Assembly: GCF_000754805.1 (NCBI RefSeq)
Contig: NZ_KN150731.1
Span: 124,001 to 188,000 of the forward strand
Length of the DNA stretch: 64,000 nucleotides
Direction: 5' to 3'
From: Yersinia frederiksenii ATCC 33641
Lineage (GTDB): Bacteria; Pseudomonadota; Gammaproteobacteria; Enterobacterales; Enterobacteriaceae
Shown: positions 10,189 through 19,638 of the stretch, piece after piece
Layout of the letters: each line of letters starts with the position of its first letter
Position numbering within the stretch: position 1 is the stretch's first letter
Translations under genes and position numbers: made by a program
Notes under the pieces: generated by a model
Databases searched by the model: none
What the model was told of the DNA's origin: nothing
What the model saw: the letters and a program-made list of their open reading frames with translations, nothing else

Positions 10189-12255
10189 ATGAACAATTTT
10201 GTCAGACTAACAGCAATCGCAGGCTTGTTACTGGCGGGGGCGAGTTACGCGGCCGATACTACATATCGTATCGATCAACTTCCTCAATTACACCAGGAAC
10301 CAGAGCATGCAACCGTGAGTGAGCGCGTAACATCGCGCTTCACTCGCTCTCACTATCGTCAATTTGCATTGGATGATCAGTTTTCAGCCAAGATATTTGA
10401 TCGTTTTCTCAACATGCTGGATTACAGCCACAACGTGTTGTTGGCATCAGATGTGGCACAGTTCGCGGATAAAAAACATTCGTTGGACGATGAGTTAAAA
10501 TCAGGTCAGCTAGATACACCTTATGCTTTGTTTAATTTGGCGCAAAAACGCCGCTTTGAACGTTATCAATATGCGCTGTCAGTATTAGACCGGCCGATGG
10601 TCTTTACCGGTAATGACACCATTGATATTGATCGCAGCAAAGCCCCATGGCCGACCAGCGAAGCCGAGCTGAATAAGCTTTGGGACGCAAAAGTAAAATA
10701 CGATCAGCTTAATTTGAAGTTAACCGGTAAAACGGATAAAGAGATCAAAGAAACGCTGACGAAACGCTATCAGGCAGCCATTAAGCGTTTGACGCAGAGT
10801 AATAGCGAAGACGTCTTCCAGTTGATCATGAATGCGTTTGCTCACGAAATTGACCCACATACCAATTACCTCTCCCCACGCAATACTGAACAGTTCAATA
10901 CCGAGATGAGCTTGTCTCTGGAAGGTATCGGTGCTGTCCTGCAAATGGATGATGATTACACGTTAATCAATTCTATGGTTCCTGGGGGCCCGGCGGCGAA
11001 AAGTAAAACTATCGCGGTGGGTGATAGGGTAATCGGCGTTGGTCAAACGGGTAAACCTATGGTTGACGTGATTGGCTGGCGTCTTGACGACGTCGTCGCG
11101 CTAATCAAAGGACCAAAGGGCAGTAAAGTCCGTTTGGAGATTTTACCTGCGGGTAAAGGAACTAAACCTCGTACTGTTACGCTGACCCGTGAACGTATTC
11201 GTTTAGAAGACCGTGCGGTGAAAATGTCGGTGAAAACCATCGGCAAAGAGCGTGTCGGTGTATTGGATATTCCCGGTTTCTATGTTGGCCTGACTGAAGA
11301 CGTCAAGGTGCAATTACAGAAGTTGGAGAAACAGAACGTCAGCAGCATTATCATTGACTTGCGTAGCAATGGTGGTGGCGCACTGACTGAAGCAGTTTCG
11401 TTGTCCGGTTTGTTTATTCCGAGTGGTCCAGTGGTTCAAGTTCGGGATAATAATGGCAAAGTGCGCGAAGACAGTGATACTGACGGTGTGGTGTACTACA
11501 AAGGCCCGCTAGTGGTCTTGGTTGACCGCTACAGCGCATCCGCCTCTGAAATTTTTGCAGCGGCAATGCAGGATTATGGCCGAGCACTGATTGTCGGTGA
11601 ACCGACTTTCGGTAAAGGTACGGTGCAACAGTATCGTTCGTTGAATCGTATTTACGATCAGATGCTGCGCCCTGAATGGCCTGCATTGGGTTCATTGCAA
11701 TACACTATCCAGAAATTCTACCGGGTAGATGGCGGCAGTACTCAGCGCAAAGGTGTAACCCCGGATATTGTGATGCCAACAGGTGTCGATCCGGCGGAAA
11801 CGGGTGAAAGTTTTGAAGACAATGCCTTGCCATGGGACAGCATCAATGCTGCCAGCTATATCAAGAGTGGTGATCTGAAGCCGTTGGAGCCCGAGTTACT
11901 CAAAGTTCACGCGGCACGTATCGCCGCTGATCCTGAGTTCCAACATATTCAGCAAGACATTGAACGATATAAGGCTTTGAAGGATAAGAAAAACATTGTT
12001 TCTCTCAATTATGCTCAACGCGAGAAAGAGAACCATGATGATGATGCCACTCGCCTGAACCGCTTAAATGAGCGTTTCAAACGTGAAGGTAAAAAGCCAC
12101 TGAAGTCATTGGAAGATCTACCAAAAGACTATCAGGAGCCGGATCCTTATCTGGATGAAACTGTGCATATCGCCTTGGATTTAGCCCATAAAGAAAAAGT
12201 ACAGCTACAGGTTGAGCCTCAACCCGCAACTGCGGCGGCAACAACTGCCAAATAA
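10189..12255 (+). CDS. prc: periplasmic tail-specific protease Prc (Tsp)
   Basis: Carboxy-terminal processing protease of 688 aa. A signal peptide (MNNFVRLTAIAGLLLAGASYA) is followed by an N-terminal helical region, a PDZ domain (SLEGIGAVLQMDDDYTLINSMVPGGPAAKS) and an S41 peptidase domain with the Ser-Lys dyad in SASASEIF and FGKGTVQQ. It trims the penicillin-binding protein FtsI and, with NlpI, degrades MepS in E. coli. The start at 10189 follows ACGGAGG; the frame is open further upstream inside proQ, but the signal peptide fixes this ATG. Confidence 0.96.
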   Translation: MNNFVRLTAIAGLLLAGASYAADTTYRIDQLPQLHQEPEHATVSERVTSRFTRSHYRQFALDDQFSAKIFDRFLNMLDYSHNVLLASDVAQFADKKHSLDDELKSGQLDTPYALFNLAQKRRFERYQYALSVLDRPMVFTGNDTIDIDRSKAPWPTSEAELNKLWDAKVKYDQLNLKLTGKTDKEIKETLTKRYQAAIKRLTQSNSEDVFQLIMNAFAHEIDPHTNYLSPRNTEQFNTEMSLSLEGIGAVLQMDDDYTLINSMVPGGPAAKSKTIAVGDRVIGVGQTGKPMVDVIGWRLDDVVALIKGPKGSKVRLEILPAGKGTKPRTVTLTRERIRLEDRAVKMSVKTIGKERVGVLDIPGFYVGLTEDVKVQLQKLEKQNVSSIIIDLRSNGGGALTEAVSLSGLFIPSGPVVQVRDNNGKVREDSDTDGVVYYKGPLVVLVDRYSASASEIFAAAMQDYGRALIVGEPTFGKGTVQQYRSLNRIYDQMLRPEWPALGSLQYTIQKFYRVDGGSTQRKGVTPDIVMPTGVDPAETGESFEDNALPWDSINAASYIKSGDLKPLEPELLKVHAARIAADPEFQHIQQDIERYKALKDKKNIVSLNYAQREKENHDDDATRLNRLNERFKREGKKPLKSLEDLPKDYQEPDPYLDETVHIALDLAHKEKVQLQVEPQPATAAATTAK

Positions 12256-12272
12256 TGGCGGCTGATATTAAT

Positions 12273-12305
12273 AATCCGGGTTCTGTTGAGCCCGGATTTT
12301 TTTTT
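12273..12305 (+). terminator. intrinsic terminator of proQ-prc
   Basis: Stem AATCCGGG / CCCGGATT with a 10-base loop followed by a run of nine T residues, 17 bases after the prc stop. Confidence 0.9.
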
Positions 12306-12579
12306 GCGTTCTGTCAGAGTGAAACTTATTAATTGGCGAAAAAATAACAAGATATGTAATGAAAAGTATCCAAATTTGTAAAGTTATGTTGATTTACTCT
12401 CTTAGAACTTAACAAGCCTTGAAAATTTATCAGATGCCCATACGATCAGCATATCTCAGCAGTAATTTGGCTAAGTCATCATCCAGATTTATGGCAATTA
12501 TGACTTAATACCTATTTTGACTTAATGCAGTGTCGATTTAGTACGATCGCCAATTAACACAATAAGGAAATAAATTTTT
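12306..12579. other. intergenic region before htpX
   Basis: AT-rich 274 bases holding the htpX promoter region; AATAAGGAAATAAATTTTT just before the gene supplies the ribosome site. I see no ORF and no convincing heat-shock promoter. In E. coli htpX responds to sigma-32 and CpxR, but I could not place either site. Confidence 0.4.
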
Positions 12580-13461
12580 ATGATGCGTATCGCTCTGTTC
12601 CTTCTCACCAACCTGGCCGTTATGTTGGTGTTCGGGTTGGTACTTAGCCTGACAGGTATTCAGTCCAGCAGTGTGCAGGGGCTGATGATTATGGCCGGTC
12701 TGTTTGGTTTTGGCGGCGCATTCGTTTCGTTGCTGATGTCCAAATGGATGGCTTTGCGTTCAGTGGGTGGTGAAGTTATTGAACAGCCACGTAATGAGAC
12801 TGAGCGTTGGTTGCTGGAGACCGTACGTCGCCAGTCTCAGCAGGCTGGCATTGCTATGCCACAAGTCGCTATTTATCAGGCCCCGGATATTAATGCCTTT
12901 GCGACGGGGGCTCGCCGTGATGCTTCACTGGTCGCCGTCAGTACTGGCCTACTACAAAATATGAGTCGTGATGAGGCTGAAGCCGTTATTGCCCATGAAA
13001 TTAGTCATGTGGCTAACGGTGATATGGTCACCATGACCTTGATTCAAGGGATTGTGAATACATTTGTTATCTTCATTTCACGCCTGATTGCGCAAGTTGC
13101 CGCTGGCTTCTTGTCTGGCGACCGTGACAATGAGGGCAGCAGTTCCGGCAACCCAATGGTTTACTTTGCCGTATCAATGGTATTGGAGTTAGTGTTTGGT
13201 ATTCTTGCCAGTATCATTACCATGTGGTTCTCGCGTCATCGTGAGTTCTACGCCGATGCGGGTTCAGCAAAATTGGTAGGGCGCGAGAAGATGATTGCCG
13301 CATTGCAGCGTTTGAAGACTAGCTATGAGCCCCAGGAAGCAGGCAGCATGATGGCTTTTTGCATTAACGGTAAATCTAAATCATTCAGCGAGTTGTTCAT
13401 GTCACATCCACCGTTGGATAAACGTATTGAAGCGTTGCGCTCTGGGCAATATCTGAAATAG
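12580..13461 (+). CDS. htpX: membrane zinc metalloprotease HtpX
   Basis: Inner-membrane quality-control protease of 293 aa, the same length as E. coli HtpX and starting with the same [16 protein letters not shown]. Two N-terminal membrane helices are followed by the M48 zinc motif HEISH at residues 139-143 (His139, Glu140, His143), a central hydrophobic pair, and the downstream third-ligand region [17 protein letters not shown]. It cooperates with FtsH in degrading damaged membrane proteins. It is monocistronic, ended by a hairpin 40 bases later. Confidence 0.97.
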   Translation: MMRIALFLLTNLAVMLVFGLVLSLTGIQSSSVQGLMIMAGLFGFGGAFVSLLMSKWMALRSVGGEVIEQPRNETERWLLETVRRQSQQAGIAMPQVAIYQAPDINAFATGARRDASLVAVSTGLLQNMSRDEAEAVIAHEISHVANGDMVTMTLIQGIVNTFVIFISRLIAQVAAGFLSGDRDNEGSSSGNPMVYFAVSMVLELVFGILASIITMWFSRHREFYADAGSAKLVGREKMIAALQRLKTSYEPQEAGSMMAFCINGKSKSFSELFMSHPPLDKRIEALRSGQYLK

Positions 13462-13500
13462 TCACAATAGCAGTGAAATAATAACGTTCGCATTTAAACC

Positions 13501-13530
13501 AGCGGAGAGTGTCGCAAGAGACTCTCCGCT
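13501..13530 (+). terminator. hairpin after htpX
   Basis: Ten-base perfect stem AGCGGAGAGT / ACTCTCCGCT with a ten-base loop. The following bases (AATGTTATAT) are AT-rich but not a T run. Confidence 0.65.
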
Positions 13531-13742
13531 AATGTTATATAAGGCAACGCTCACCTGGATACAGAGCCATTAGTTTAATCCCTCAGTAGCCATCTCCTCT
13601 CCTCACGCTAAAGACAGTATTGCCCGCCTTATCTGTAATGATAAATAAGGCATGAGTAATAGAAAACAGTATGAATACTATGTGATATGACTATCATAGA
13701 ATTGAAAGTGACTTTTAATTAAATCAACTTTGTTAAATTAAT

Positions 13743-13758
13743 TTGCTAGTGCTAGCAA
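13743..13758. promoter_or_regulatory. operator-like palindrome TTGCTAG-TG-CTAGCAA
   Basis: Perfect inverted repeat of seven bases with a two-base centre, in the AT-rich region before the small ORF and the 208-aa secreted protein. The form resembles MarR/SlyA-type sites (SlyA consensus TTAGCAAGCTAA), and Yersinia has the SlyA homologue RovA, but assignment to any regulator is inference. Confidence 0.45.
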
Positions 13759-13790
13759 TAACACAGTCATGCATTAATTAAGGTTAAAAC

Positions 13791-13877
13791 ATGAGTTATT
13801 TATTTAATGAAAAGTGTAAAAATGTCAACTTTCAATACTCTTCTGTCGATAGCGCTAATCTTGCTATGACTCAATAA
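13791..13877 (+). CDS. possible 28-aa small protein or leader peptide
   Basis: ATG preceded by AAGG eight bases upstream; encodes MSYLFNEKCKNVNFQYSS then VDSANLAMTQ and stops 26 bases before the 208-aa gene. It is polar with one cysteine and no membrane segment. Position and spacing suggest cotranscription or a leader peptide role, but a chance ORF cannot be excluded at this size. Confidence 0.35.
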   Translation: MSYLFNEKCKNVNFQYSSVDSANLAMTQ

Positions 13878-13903
13878 ATTACATTATTTTATATGGATTA
13901 ATT

Positions 13904-14530
13904 ATGAAGAAACTTATGTCATCATCATTATTGTTATTTATGGGGGTTATAGGCAGTGGCATACCCCATTTTGCAACCGCTGATATGTGGCGAGAACCTA
14001 CACCAGAAATTAAGGAAGGGAAGTATTACAGCCTGATTGTTGACCGTGGCGAATTGAAAAAAGCGGTCAAAGACTCCAATAATGAATATCTCTTTTCTGA
14101 GAAAGGGGCTGGGACTAAACCGCTGGTACTGGTGGGAACGGCCGTTGAGATCGCAGATTTCCTGCTTAGTAATGAAACCAGTGGGATTGAGAATCATATC
14201 TCTGATTTACCTGATATCTATATGGGTATTGCCCCTTACGTGGTCAAGGAACGGTTTACCGGATTGTTCCCTCTTAATGATCTATTAATACAGACCGTTG
14301 AACAGGCACAGAAATTTTTACCATTCAATACTATCATTACTGATGCCGCAGGTATTCCGAATGATCTTAAAAGTCTGCAGGATGCACTACATAAATTAGA
14401 TGAAAAGCAAAGAGAAAGTGGCCCAATTCTGTATGTTAAATTCAGTTATTTACCGGAAGATGGCATGACTAAAATTGGAAGGAAAACGATTAGTTTTGGG
14501 AAAGTATTAAAAATTATGCAAAATAAATAA
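13904..14530 (+). CDS. unrecognised exported protein, 208 aa
   Basis: I do not recognise the family. A clear signal peptide (MKKLMSSSLLLFMGVIGSGI..FATA, cleavage likely before DMW near residue 27) is followed by a soluble domain rich in charged residues with no cysteine. Hydrophobic, possibly strand-forming segments are KPLVLVGTAVEIADFLL and ILYVKFSYLP, and a helix-like stretch is LKSLQDALHKLDEKQRE. The gene and its flanks are visibly more AT-rich than the neighbours and it occupies the htpX-yebQ junction, which is empty in E. coli, so it may be an acquired or lineage-specific gene. Ribosome site is weak (GGA eight bases upstream). Confidence 0.75.
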   Translation: MKKLMSSSLLLFMGVIGSGIPHFATADMWREPTPEIKEGKYYSLIVDRGELKKAVKDSNNEYLFSEKGAGTKPLVLVGTAVEIADFLLSNETSGIENHISDLPDIYMGIAPYVVKERFTGLFPLNDLLIQTVEQAQKFLPFNTIITDAAGIPNDLKSLQDALHKLDEKQRESGPILYVKFSYLPEDGMTKIGRKTISFGKVLKIMQNK

Positions 14531-14658
14531 TAGAGACATATTTAAATAAATGTTTATTGTAAAGATAATAATATGCTTGCGAGTCATTACTTAGCAATTA
14601 AGTAATTGACGGATAATAACTCGAGAATTTATGGTAGAAATAATTGATAGATATAAAT

Positions 14659-14686
14659 AAAAACCCCCGCACCGGAGGGGGTTTTT
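14659..14686. terminator. bidirectional terminator between the 208-aa gene and yebQ
   Basis: AAAAACCCCC / GGGGGTTTTT stem with an eight-base loop (GCACCGGA), lying between convergent genes; A and T runs on both sides let it work in both directions. Confidence 0.92.
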
Positions 14687-14701
14687 ATCGTGACGATTAG
14701 G

Positions 14702-16069
14702 TTAGCTTCGTTTTTGGCTTACGCGCAATAGACTCACTAACGCCGCGATAGTGGCAAAACATCCAGCCAGAACCAATGAAGCATGTGTTCCACTGGTTGA
14801 AAATAGATTAAACATCAGCGCAACCAATGCTGCGCCAGTGGTTTGCCCCAATAGTCTTGCGGTCCCCAACATACCACTGGCACCACCACTGCGCTGCTGG
14901 GGGGCGGCGGAAATAATCGTGTGGTTATTGGGTGACTGAAATAGACCAAAGCCTGCGCCACACAGCATCATCCGCCAGATAATATCGATGTCATTAGGAT
15001 TGGCAGGTAATATAGCCAGCAGGAATAAACCACTGGCAAAGAGAGCCAAACCAATCCCACCTAGTAACCCAGCATGGTAACGTTCAACTAAGCGCCCTGC
15101 GATAGGTGCGACCACCATGGTGGCTAGTGGCCATGGCGTTAGCAGCAGCCCGGTGGCGACTTCATCACGGCCCAGCACGCTTTGTAAGTAAAAGGGCAGT
15201 GAAACCATCGCCAGCATCTGTGCTGCGAAAGAACAAATTGATGTGCCAATTGATAGTGCAAAAATAGGAATGCGCAGCAAATCGACTGGAAGCAAAGGGA
15301 AGGGCTGGCTAAGTTGACGACGCACAAAGAAGAAGCCGATAAACAGTAATGCGATAACTTCCGCAGCAATCAGTGTTGGGCTTTCCCCTTGAGCAAAACC
15401 GCTGATGGCGGTGATCAGCAGGCCAAATGTCAGTGCATTCATGATGCAACTGGTGATATCGAAACGATTGCCATTGCTCTTCATATTATTGGCAGGTAAG
15501 AACTTCATACCCAGCCCCCATGCCAGCAATCCGATTGGCACGTTAACCGCAAATAGCCATTGCCACGATGCAACCGATAATATAGCGGCAGCAATGGTGG
15601 GGCCAGCCGCGGCAGAAACCGCCACGATCAATGAGTTGATGCCAATACCCCGGCCCAACTGCGCTCGGGGATAAATAATACGAATCAGTGCGGTATTAAC
15701 GCTCATCAACGCCGCAGCGCCAAGTCCTTGCAGCACTCGGGCAAATGTCAGTGTCCATAAAGAGTCCGATAGGGCACAAAACAGCGATGTGACACTAAAT
15801 ACCAGCAAACCGGCTTGATATACCCGGCGATAGCCAATGATATCGCCCAGCGAAGCCATAGAAAGCAACGATACGGTAATGGCTAACTGATAGGCATTTA
15901 CCACCCAGATAGATGTGGCTGGGCTGGCATTCAGGTCACGGGCAATGGTCGGTAGCGCGACGTTAGCAATAGTGCCGTCCAGCACTGCTATCGTAATACC
16001 TAATGCGATAACCAGTATTGCCGCATAGCGCTGAGGAACCGGCATTCCATCTGTTGCTGATGGGTTCAT
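14702..16069 (-). CDS. yebQ: MFS transporter YebQ, 14-TM
   Basis: Inner-membrane major facilitator of 455 aa, DHA2 type. Motifs: TIAVLDGTIANVALPTIA in TM1, SLGDIIGYRRVY (motif A), QGLGAAALMSVNTALIR, and NVPIGLLAWGLGMKFLP. The sequence closely follows E. coli YebQ (457 aa), and its position between htpX and kdgR is the same as in E. coli, which supports the name. Substrate unknown; 14-TM relatives export cationic drugs. Confidence 0.9.
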   Translation of the reverse strand: MNPSATDGMPVPQRYAAILVIALGITIAVLDGTIANVALPTIARDLNASPATSIWVVNAYQLAITVSLLSMASLGDIIGYRRVYQAGLLVFSVTSLFCALSDSLWTLTFARVLQGLGAAALMSVNTALIRIIYPRAQLGRGIGINSLIVAVSAAAGPTIAAAILSVASWQWLFAVNVPIGLLAWGLGMKFLPANNMKSNGNRFDITSCIMNALTFGLLITAISGFAQGESPTLIAAEVIALLFIGFFFVRRQLSQPFPLLPVDLLRIPIFALSIGTSICSFAAQMLAMVSLPFYLQSVLGRDEVATGLLLTPWPLATMVVAPIAGRLVERYHAGLLGGIGLALFASGLFLLAILPANPNDIDIIWRMMLCGAGFGLFQSPNNHTIISAAPQQRSGGASGMLGTARLLGQTTGAALVALMFNLFSTSGTHASLVLAGCFATIAALVSLLRVSQKRS

Positions 16070-16372
16070 AGGTTTTATCTGTAAAAATAATAAGGTAGGG
16101 GAATTTTTCTATGCTAACGATTATTGTGCTTGAATGCATCCCTACCAGCAGGGTTATTTGTAAAAGACAATTATTTTCAACAAAGAGTACACAAGTTGCG
16201 ATCAAAGCAACATTAACAGTCTGATAATGACAGTAATTTGTGTAAATCAGTAAAAATAGAACCACGATCACGGAAAAATGAAACATCGTTTCTATAATGT
16301 GAGATAGTAATAGCCGAACAGGTTCCCCTGCGGGCAAATTTTAATTCTCTGATGATTTTAAGGACTTTCCGG
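16070..16372. other. intergenic region between yebQ and ogl
   Basis: Divergent promoter region of about 300 bases. It contains the KdgR-type site at 16275-16295 and an AAGGA ribosome site for ogl. Nothing else stands out. Confidence 0.5.
16275..16295 (+). promoter_or_regulatory. KdgR operator upstream of ogl
   Basis: AAATGAAACATCGTTTCTATA: the GAAAC-ATC-GTTTC core with A/T flanks fits the KdgR consensus known from pectinolytic enterobacteria. It lies about 80 bases before the ogl start. Confidence 0.85.
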
Positions 16373-17539
16373 ATGGCCAAAGGTAAACAAATCCCCCTGA
16401 CATTTGATACTTATCAGGATGCCTCTACCGGTGCACAAGTTACACGTCTGACGCCTCCTGATGTGACTTGCCACCGTAACTATTTCTATCAAAAATGTTT
16501 CACCCGTGATGGCAGTAAATTGTTGTTTGGCGGTGCTTTTGATGGCCCTTGGAACTACTATCTGCTGGATCTCAATACCCAGGTGGCAACACAGTTGACA
16601 GAAGGGCGTGGCGACAATACTTTTGGTGGTTTCTTATCACCGGATGACGATGCGCTATTTTATGTGAAAGATGGCCGCAATCTGATGCGTGTTGATCTGG
16701 CCTCTTTGGAAGAGAGTGTGGTTTATCAAGTACCGGAAGAGTGGGTGGGTTACGGCACTTGGGTGGCAAACTCTGATTGTACCAAGTTAGTGGGTATTGA
16801 AATTAAACGTGAAGATTGGCAACCACTGACTGACTGGAAAAAATTCCACGAGTTTTATTTCACTAAACCCTGCTGCCGTCTAATGCGTGTTGATTTAAAA
16901 ACGGGCGAATCAGCTGTTATTTTGCAAGAAAATCAGTGGCTTGGTCATCCAATTTATCGTCCATATGATGACAATACAGTGGCGTTCTGCCATGAAGGCC
17001 CACACGACTTGGTTGACGCACGCATGTGGTTAATCAATGAAGATGGCAGCAATATGCGTAAGGTGAAAACCCACGCCGAAGGCGAAAGCTGCACTCATGA
17101 ATTCTGGGTGCCAGATGGTTCTGCCTTGGTGTATGTCTCTTACATGAAAGGTAGCCCGGACCGCTTTATTTACAGTGCCGATCCAGAGACACTGGAAAAC
17201 CGCCAGTTGACTTCAATGCCAGCCTGTTCTCACCTCATGAGTAACTATGATGGCACTCTGATGGTTGGCGATGGTTCTGATGCGCCAGTAGATGTCCAAG
17301 ATGATAGCGGCTATAAGATCGAAAACGATCCTTTCCTCTATGTCTTTAATATGAAGAATGGTACCCAGCATCGTATTGCTCGCCACGACACTTCATGGAA
17401 AGTATTCGAAGGCGATCGCCAGGTAACACATCCGCATCCTTCCTTTACACCTGATGATAAACAAGTGCTGTTTACATCTGACGTTCACGGTAAGCCGGCA
17501 TTATATTTGGCCACATTGCCTGAGTCGGTCTGGAAATAG
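16373..17539 (+). CDS. ogl: oligogalacturonate lyase Ogl
   Basis: Cytoplasmic lyase of 388 aa (polysaccharide lyase family 22) that splits short, mainly unsaturated, oligogalacturonates into monomers by beta-elimination. The sequence shows repeated propeller-blade motifs (FTRDGSKLLFGGAFDG, FLSPDDDALFYVKDGRNLMRVDL, FTPDDKQVLFTSDVHGKPALYLA) and the conserved HEGPHDLVDARMWLI and CSHLMSNYDGTLMVGDGSDAP blocks expected of the metal-dependent active site. The start at 16373 has AAGGA eight bases upstream; the family length is 388. It sits beside its repressor gene kdgR and has a KdgR box. Confidence 0.96.
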   Translation: MAKGKQIPLTFDTYQDASTGAQVTRLTPPDVTCHRNYFYQKCFTRDGSKLLFGGAFDGPWNYYLLDLNTQVATQLTEGRGDNTFGGFLSPDDDALFYVKDGRNLMRVDLASLEESVVYQVPEEWVGYGTWVANSDCTKLVGIEIKREDWQPLTDWKKFHEFYFTKPCCRLMRVDLKTGESAVILQENQWLGHPIYRPYDDNTVAFCHEGPHDLVDARMWLINEDGSNMRKVKTHAEGESCTHEFWVPDGSALVYVSYMKGSPDRFIYSADPETLENRQLTSMPACSHLMSNYDGTLMVGDGSDAPVDVQDDSGYKIENDPFLYVFNMKNGTQHRIARHDTSWKVFEGDRQVTHPHPSFTPDDKQVLFTSDVHGKPALYLATLPESVWK

Positions 17540-17552
17540 TTGAATTTTGCAC

Positions 17553-17577
17553 TAGCCTCTTTCATGGGAAGAGGCTA
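17553..17577 (+). terminator. hairpin after ogl
   Basis: TAGCCTCTT / AAGAGGCTA stem with a seven-base loop, 14 bases after the ogl stop; the T run is weak (AATTTGCTG). Confidence 0.65.
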
Positions 17578-17725
17578 ATTTGCTGTCTGCAAGGCTTTTA
17601 TCCGATTATTCACATTGGTTTATTGCACAGTCTCGCGACTTCCCTTTATAATAAAACCACTGTTCTATTTTTTTTAAAACATATTGTTTTATGAAACACA
17701 GAAAACTGAGTAGGGTAACCAAAAA

Positions 17726-18517
17726 ATGGCTATTGCAGATCTAGATAAACAACCCGACTCTGTTTCGTCGGTTCTGAAGGTTTTTGGCATCTTACAAGCA
17801 TTGGGCGAAGAACGGGAAATTGGTATTACCGAACTTTCTCAACGTGTAATGATGCCTAAGAGTACAGTATACCGCTTCCTCCAGACCATGAAGTCCTTGG
17901 GCTATGTTGCACAGGAAGGCGAATCAGAGAAATATTCCTTAACTCTGAAGTTATTCGAGTTGGGGGCTAAAGCACTACAGAATGTCGATTTGATTCGTAG
18001 CGCTGATATACAAATGCGTGAATTATCCAATGAAACTCGTGAAACTATTCACTTGGGTGCTTTGGATGAAGACAGCATTGTTTATATACATAAAATTGAT
18101 TCTATGTATAACTTGCGGATGCATTCTCGCATTGGGCGTCGTAATCCACTGCACAGTACTGCCATTGGTAAAGTGTTGCTGGCATGGCGTGACCGTGGCG
18201 AAGTAGAAGAAATCTTGTCTCATATCGAGTTCACCCGTAGCACCAAACATACTTTGGGAAGTGCCGCAGAACTGTTGCCTGTATTGGATAAGGTTCGTGA
18301 GCAAGGCTTCGGTGAAGATATTGAAGAGCAAGAAGAAGGTCTGCGTTGTATCGCGGTTCCTGTTTTTGATCGTTTCGGCGTGGTCATTGCCGGGTTAAGT
18401 ATTTCCTATCCAACATTGCGCTTTTCTGAAGACAGTAAGAGCGATATTGTGAAATCTTTACATCGTGCCGCTCGCAATATTTCAGAGCAGATGGGCTATC
18501 GCGATTATCCTTTCTGA
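17726..18517 (+). CDS. kdgR: pectin regulon repressor KdgR (IclR family)
   Basis: 263-aa regulator, the exact length of E. coli KdgR with near-identical N-terminus (DLDKQPDSVSSVLKVFGILQ). An N-terminal winged helix-turn-helix (ITELSQRVMMPKSTVYRFLQTM, about residues 34-55) precedes the IclR effector domain, which binds 2-keto-3-deoxygluconate in this family. It represses genes with GAAAC-N3-GTTTC operators; four such sites occur in this window (before ogl, kdgM, pelW and kduI). It has its own promoter region and terminator. Confidence 0.97.
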   Translation: MAIADLDKQPDSVSSVLKVFGILQALGEEREIGITELSQRVMMPKSTVYRFLQTMKSLGYVAQEGESEKYSLTLKLFELGAKALQNVDLIRSADIQMRELSNETRETIHLGALDEDSIVYIHKIDSMYNLRMHSRIGRRNPLHSTAIGKVLLAWRDRGEVEEILSHIEFTRSTKHTLGSAAELLPVLDKVREQGFGEDIEEQEEGLRCIAVPVFDRFGVVIAGLSISYPTLRFSEDSKSDIVKSLHRAARNISEQMGYRDYPF

Positions 18518-18603
18518 GGAATTCTTTAAAGGGTAAATACTGTATAATTATTGGATATTTCTAATCAGCTGTTAATTATAACTATTTATTCCTTTCCCTC
18601 TCA

Positions 18604-18634
18604 AACGGCTCCTATACTCAGGAGCCGTTTTTAT
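18604..18634 (+). terminator. intrinsic terminator after kdgR
   Basis: AACGGCTCCT / AGGAGCCGTT stem with a short loop and a following TTTTA run. Confidence 0.9.
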
Positions 18635-18783
18635 TGACAATCATACCTCGTGACGGCAACGTCAGGCACTCAGTGCATAACTCTTATCAAATCTTAATGG
18701 TTATTATTTAGAGATATTGTTTATAGTCCATTTAGGTCGGTAGGGTCACTATAACCGTGCTTAAGCATATTATAGGGAGAAAT

Positions 18784-19638
18784 ATGATGAGGAAGTTATT
18801 AAGCGCGGGGCTGTTACTGCTGCTGGCGGGTTGTAGTAGTTCCTATCGTGACAATCAGCATAAATTGATCGACCGGGGTGAATATAAGGTTGATAGCAGC
18901 ATGCCTTCGATTGCCCAGAATGAACGAGTGCGGTTCTTGGTGCTCCACTATACTGCGACAGATGATGCAGAATCACTGAAAATACTGACACAAGGTGAGG
19001 TTAGCGCCCATTATCTGGTAAAAACACACCCCGACAGTTTTGATGGTAAACCTGTTGTTTTACAATTAGTTCCTGAATCTCAACGTGCCTGGCATGCCGG
19101 AGTCAGTTCTTGGCATGGGCGTAGTAGCCTGAATGATACCTCGATAGGTATTGAAATCGTGAATAAGGGCTTCACTGAGAGGATGTTGAGTAGGGAATGG
19201 TATCCTTACAACGAATCACAGATTAAATTGATTGAGCGGCTAACTAAGGACATTGTTGAACGTTATAATATTGACCCAACTGATGTTGTTGCTCATAGCG
19301 ATATTGCCCCGCTAAGAAAATCCGATCCCGGTCCACTCTTCCCATGGAAACGGCTGGCACAGCTTGGTGTCGGTGCGTGGCCAGATGACGCGACGGTCAC
19401 AAAGTATATTGATGGTCGAAATAAGCAAGATATAGCCTCAGTAAGTGTTATTCAGCAGGCGCTGGCTCGATATGGTTACCAAATCCCGCAAAGCGGTGAG
19501 CTGGATGATGAAACACTGCAAGTGATTAAGGCCTTTCAGATGCATTTCAGAGCACAGGATTTTAGTGGCGTGCCTGATGTAGAGACGGAAGCTATTGCAC
19601 TCGCGTTGGTGGAGAAATATCGTCCCCTGCGTTCTTGA
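18784..19638 (+). CDS. amiD: N-acetylmuramoyl-L-alanine amidase AmiD (lipoprotein)
   Basis: Outer-membrane lipoprotein amidase of 284 aa that cleaves anhydro-muropeptides and peptidoglycan stems. A lipoprotein signal peptide with lipobox LAGC (Cys near residue 17) is followed by an Amidase_2 zinc domain: LVLHYTATDD, WHAGVSSWHGRSSLNDTSIGIEIVN and VAHSDIAPLRKSDPGPLFPW carry the zinc and catalytic residues. A C-terminal peptidoglycan-binding helix bundle (YGYQIPQSGELDDETLQVIKAFQMHF) completes the family layout. AGGGAG sets the ATG at 18784. Confidence 0.93.
   Translation: MMRKLLSAGLLLLLAGCSSSYRDNQHKLIDRGEYKVDSSMPSIAQNERVRFLVLHYTATDDAESLKILTQGEVSAHYLVKTHPDSFDGKPVVLQLVPESQRAWHAGVSSWHGRSSLNDTSIGIEIVNKGFTERMLSREWYPYNESQIKLIERLTKDIVERYNIDPTDVVAHSDIAPLRKSDPGPLFPWKRLAQLGVGAWPDDATVTKYIDGRNKQDIASVSVIQQALARYGYQIPQSGELDDETLQVIKAFQMHFRAQDFSGVPDVETEAIALALVEKYRPLRS

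Noticed and set aside
15963-16337. 124-codon minus-strand frame overlapping the start of yebQ and the ogl promoter
   Set aside because: Runs through the KdgR operator and out of frame into yebQ; no family resemblance.
17660-17700. AAAACA-TAT-TGTTTT inverted repeat before kdgR as an autoregulatory KdgR site
   Set aside because: Spacing differs from the four clear KdgR boxes, and kdgR is not known to regulate itself in relatives.
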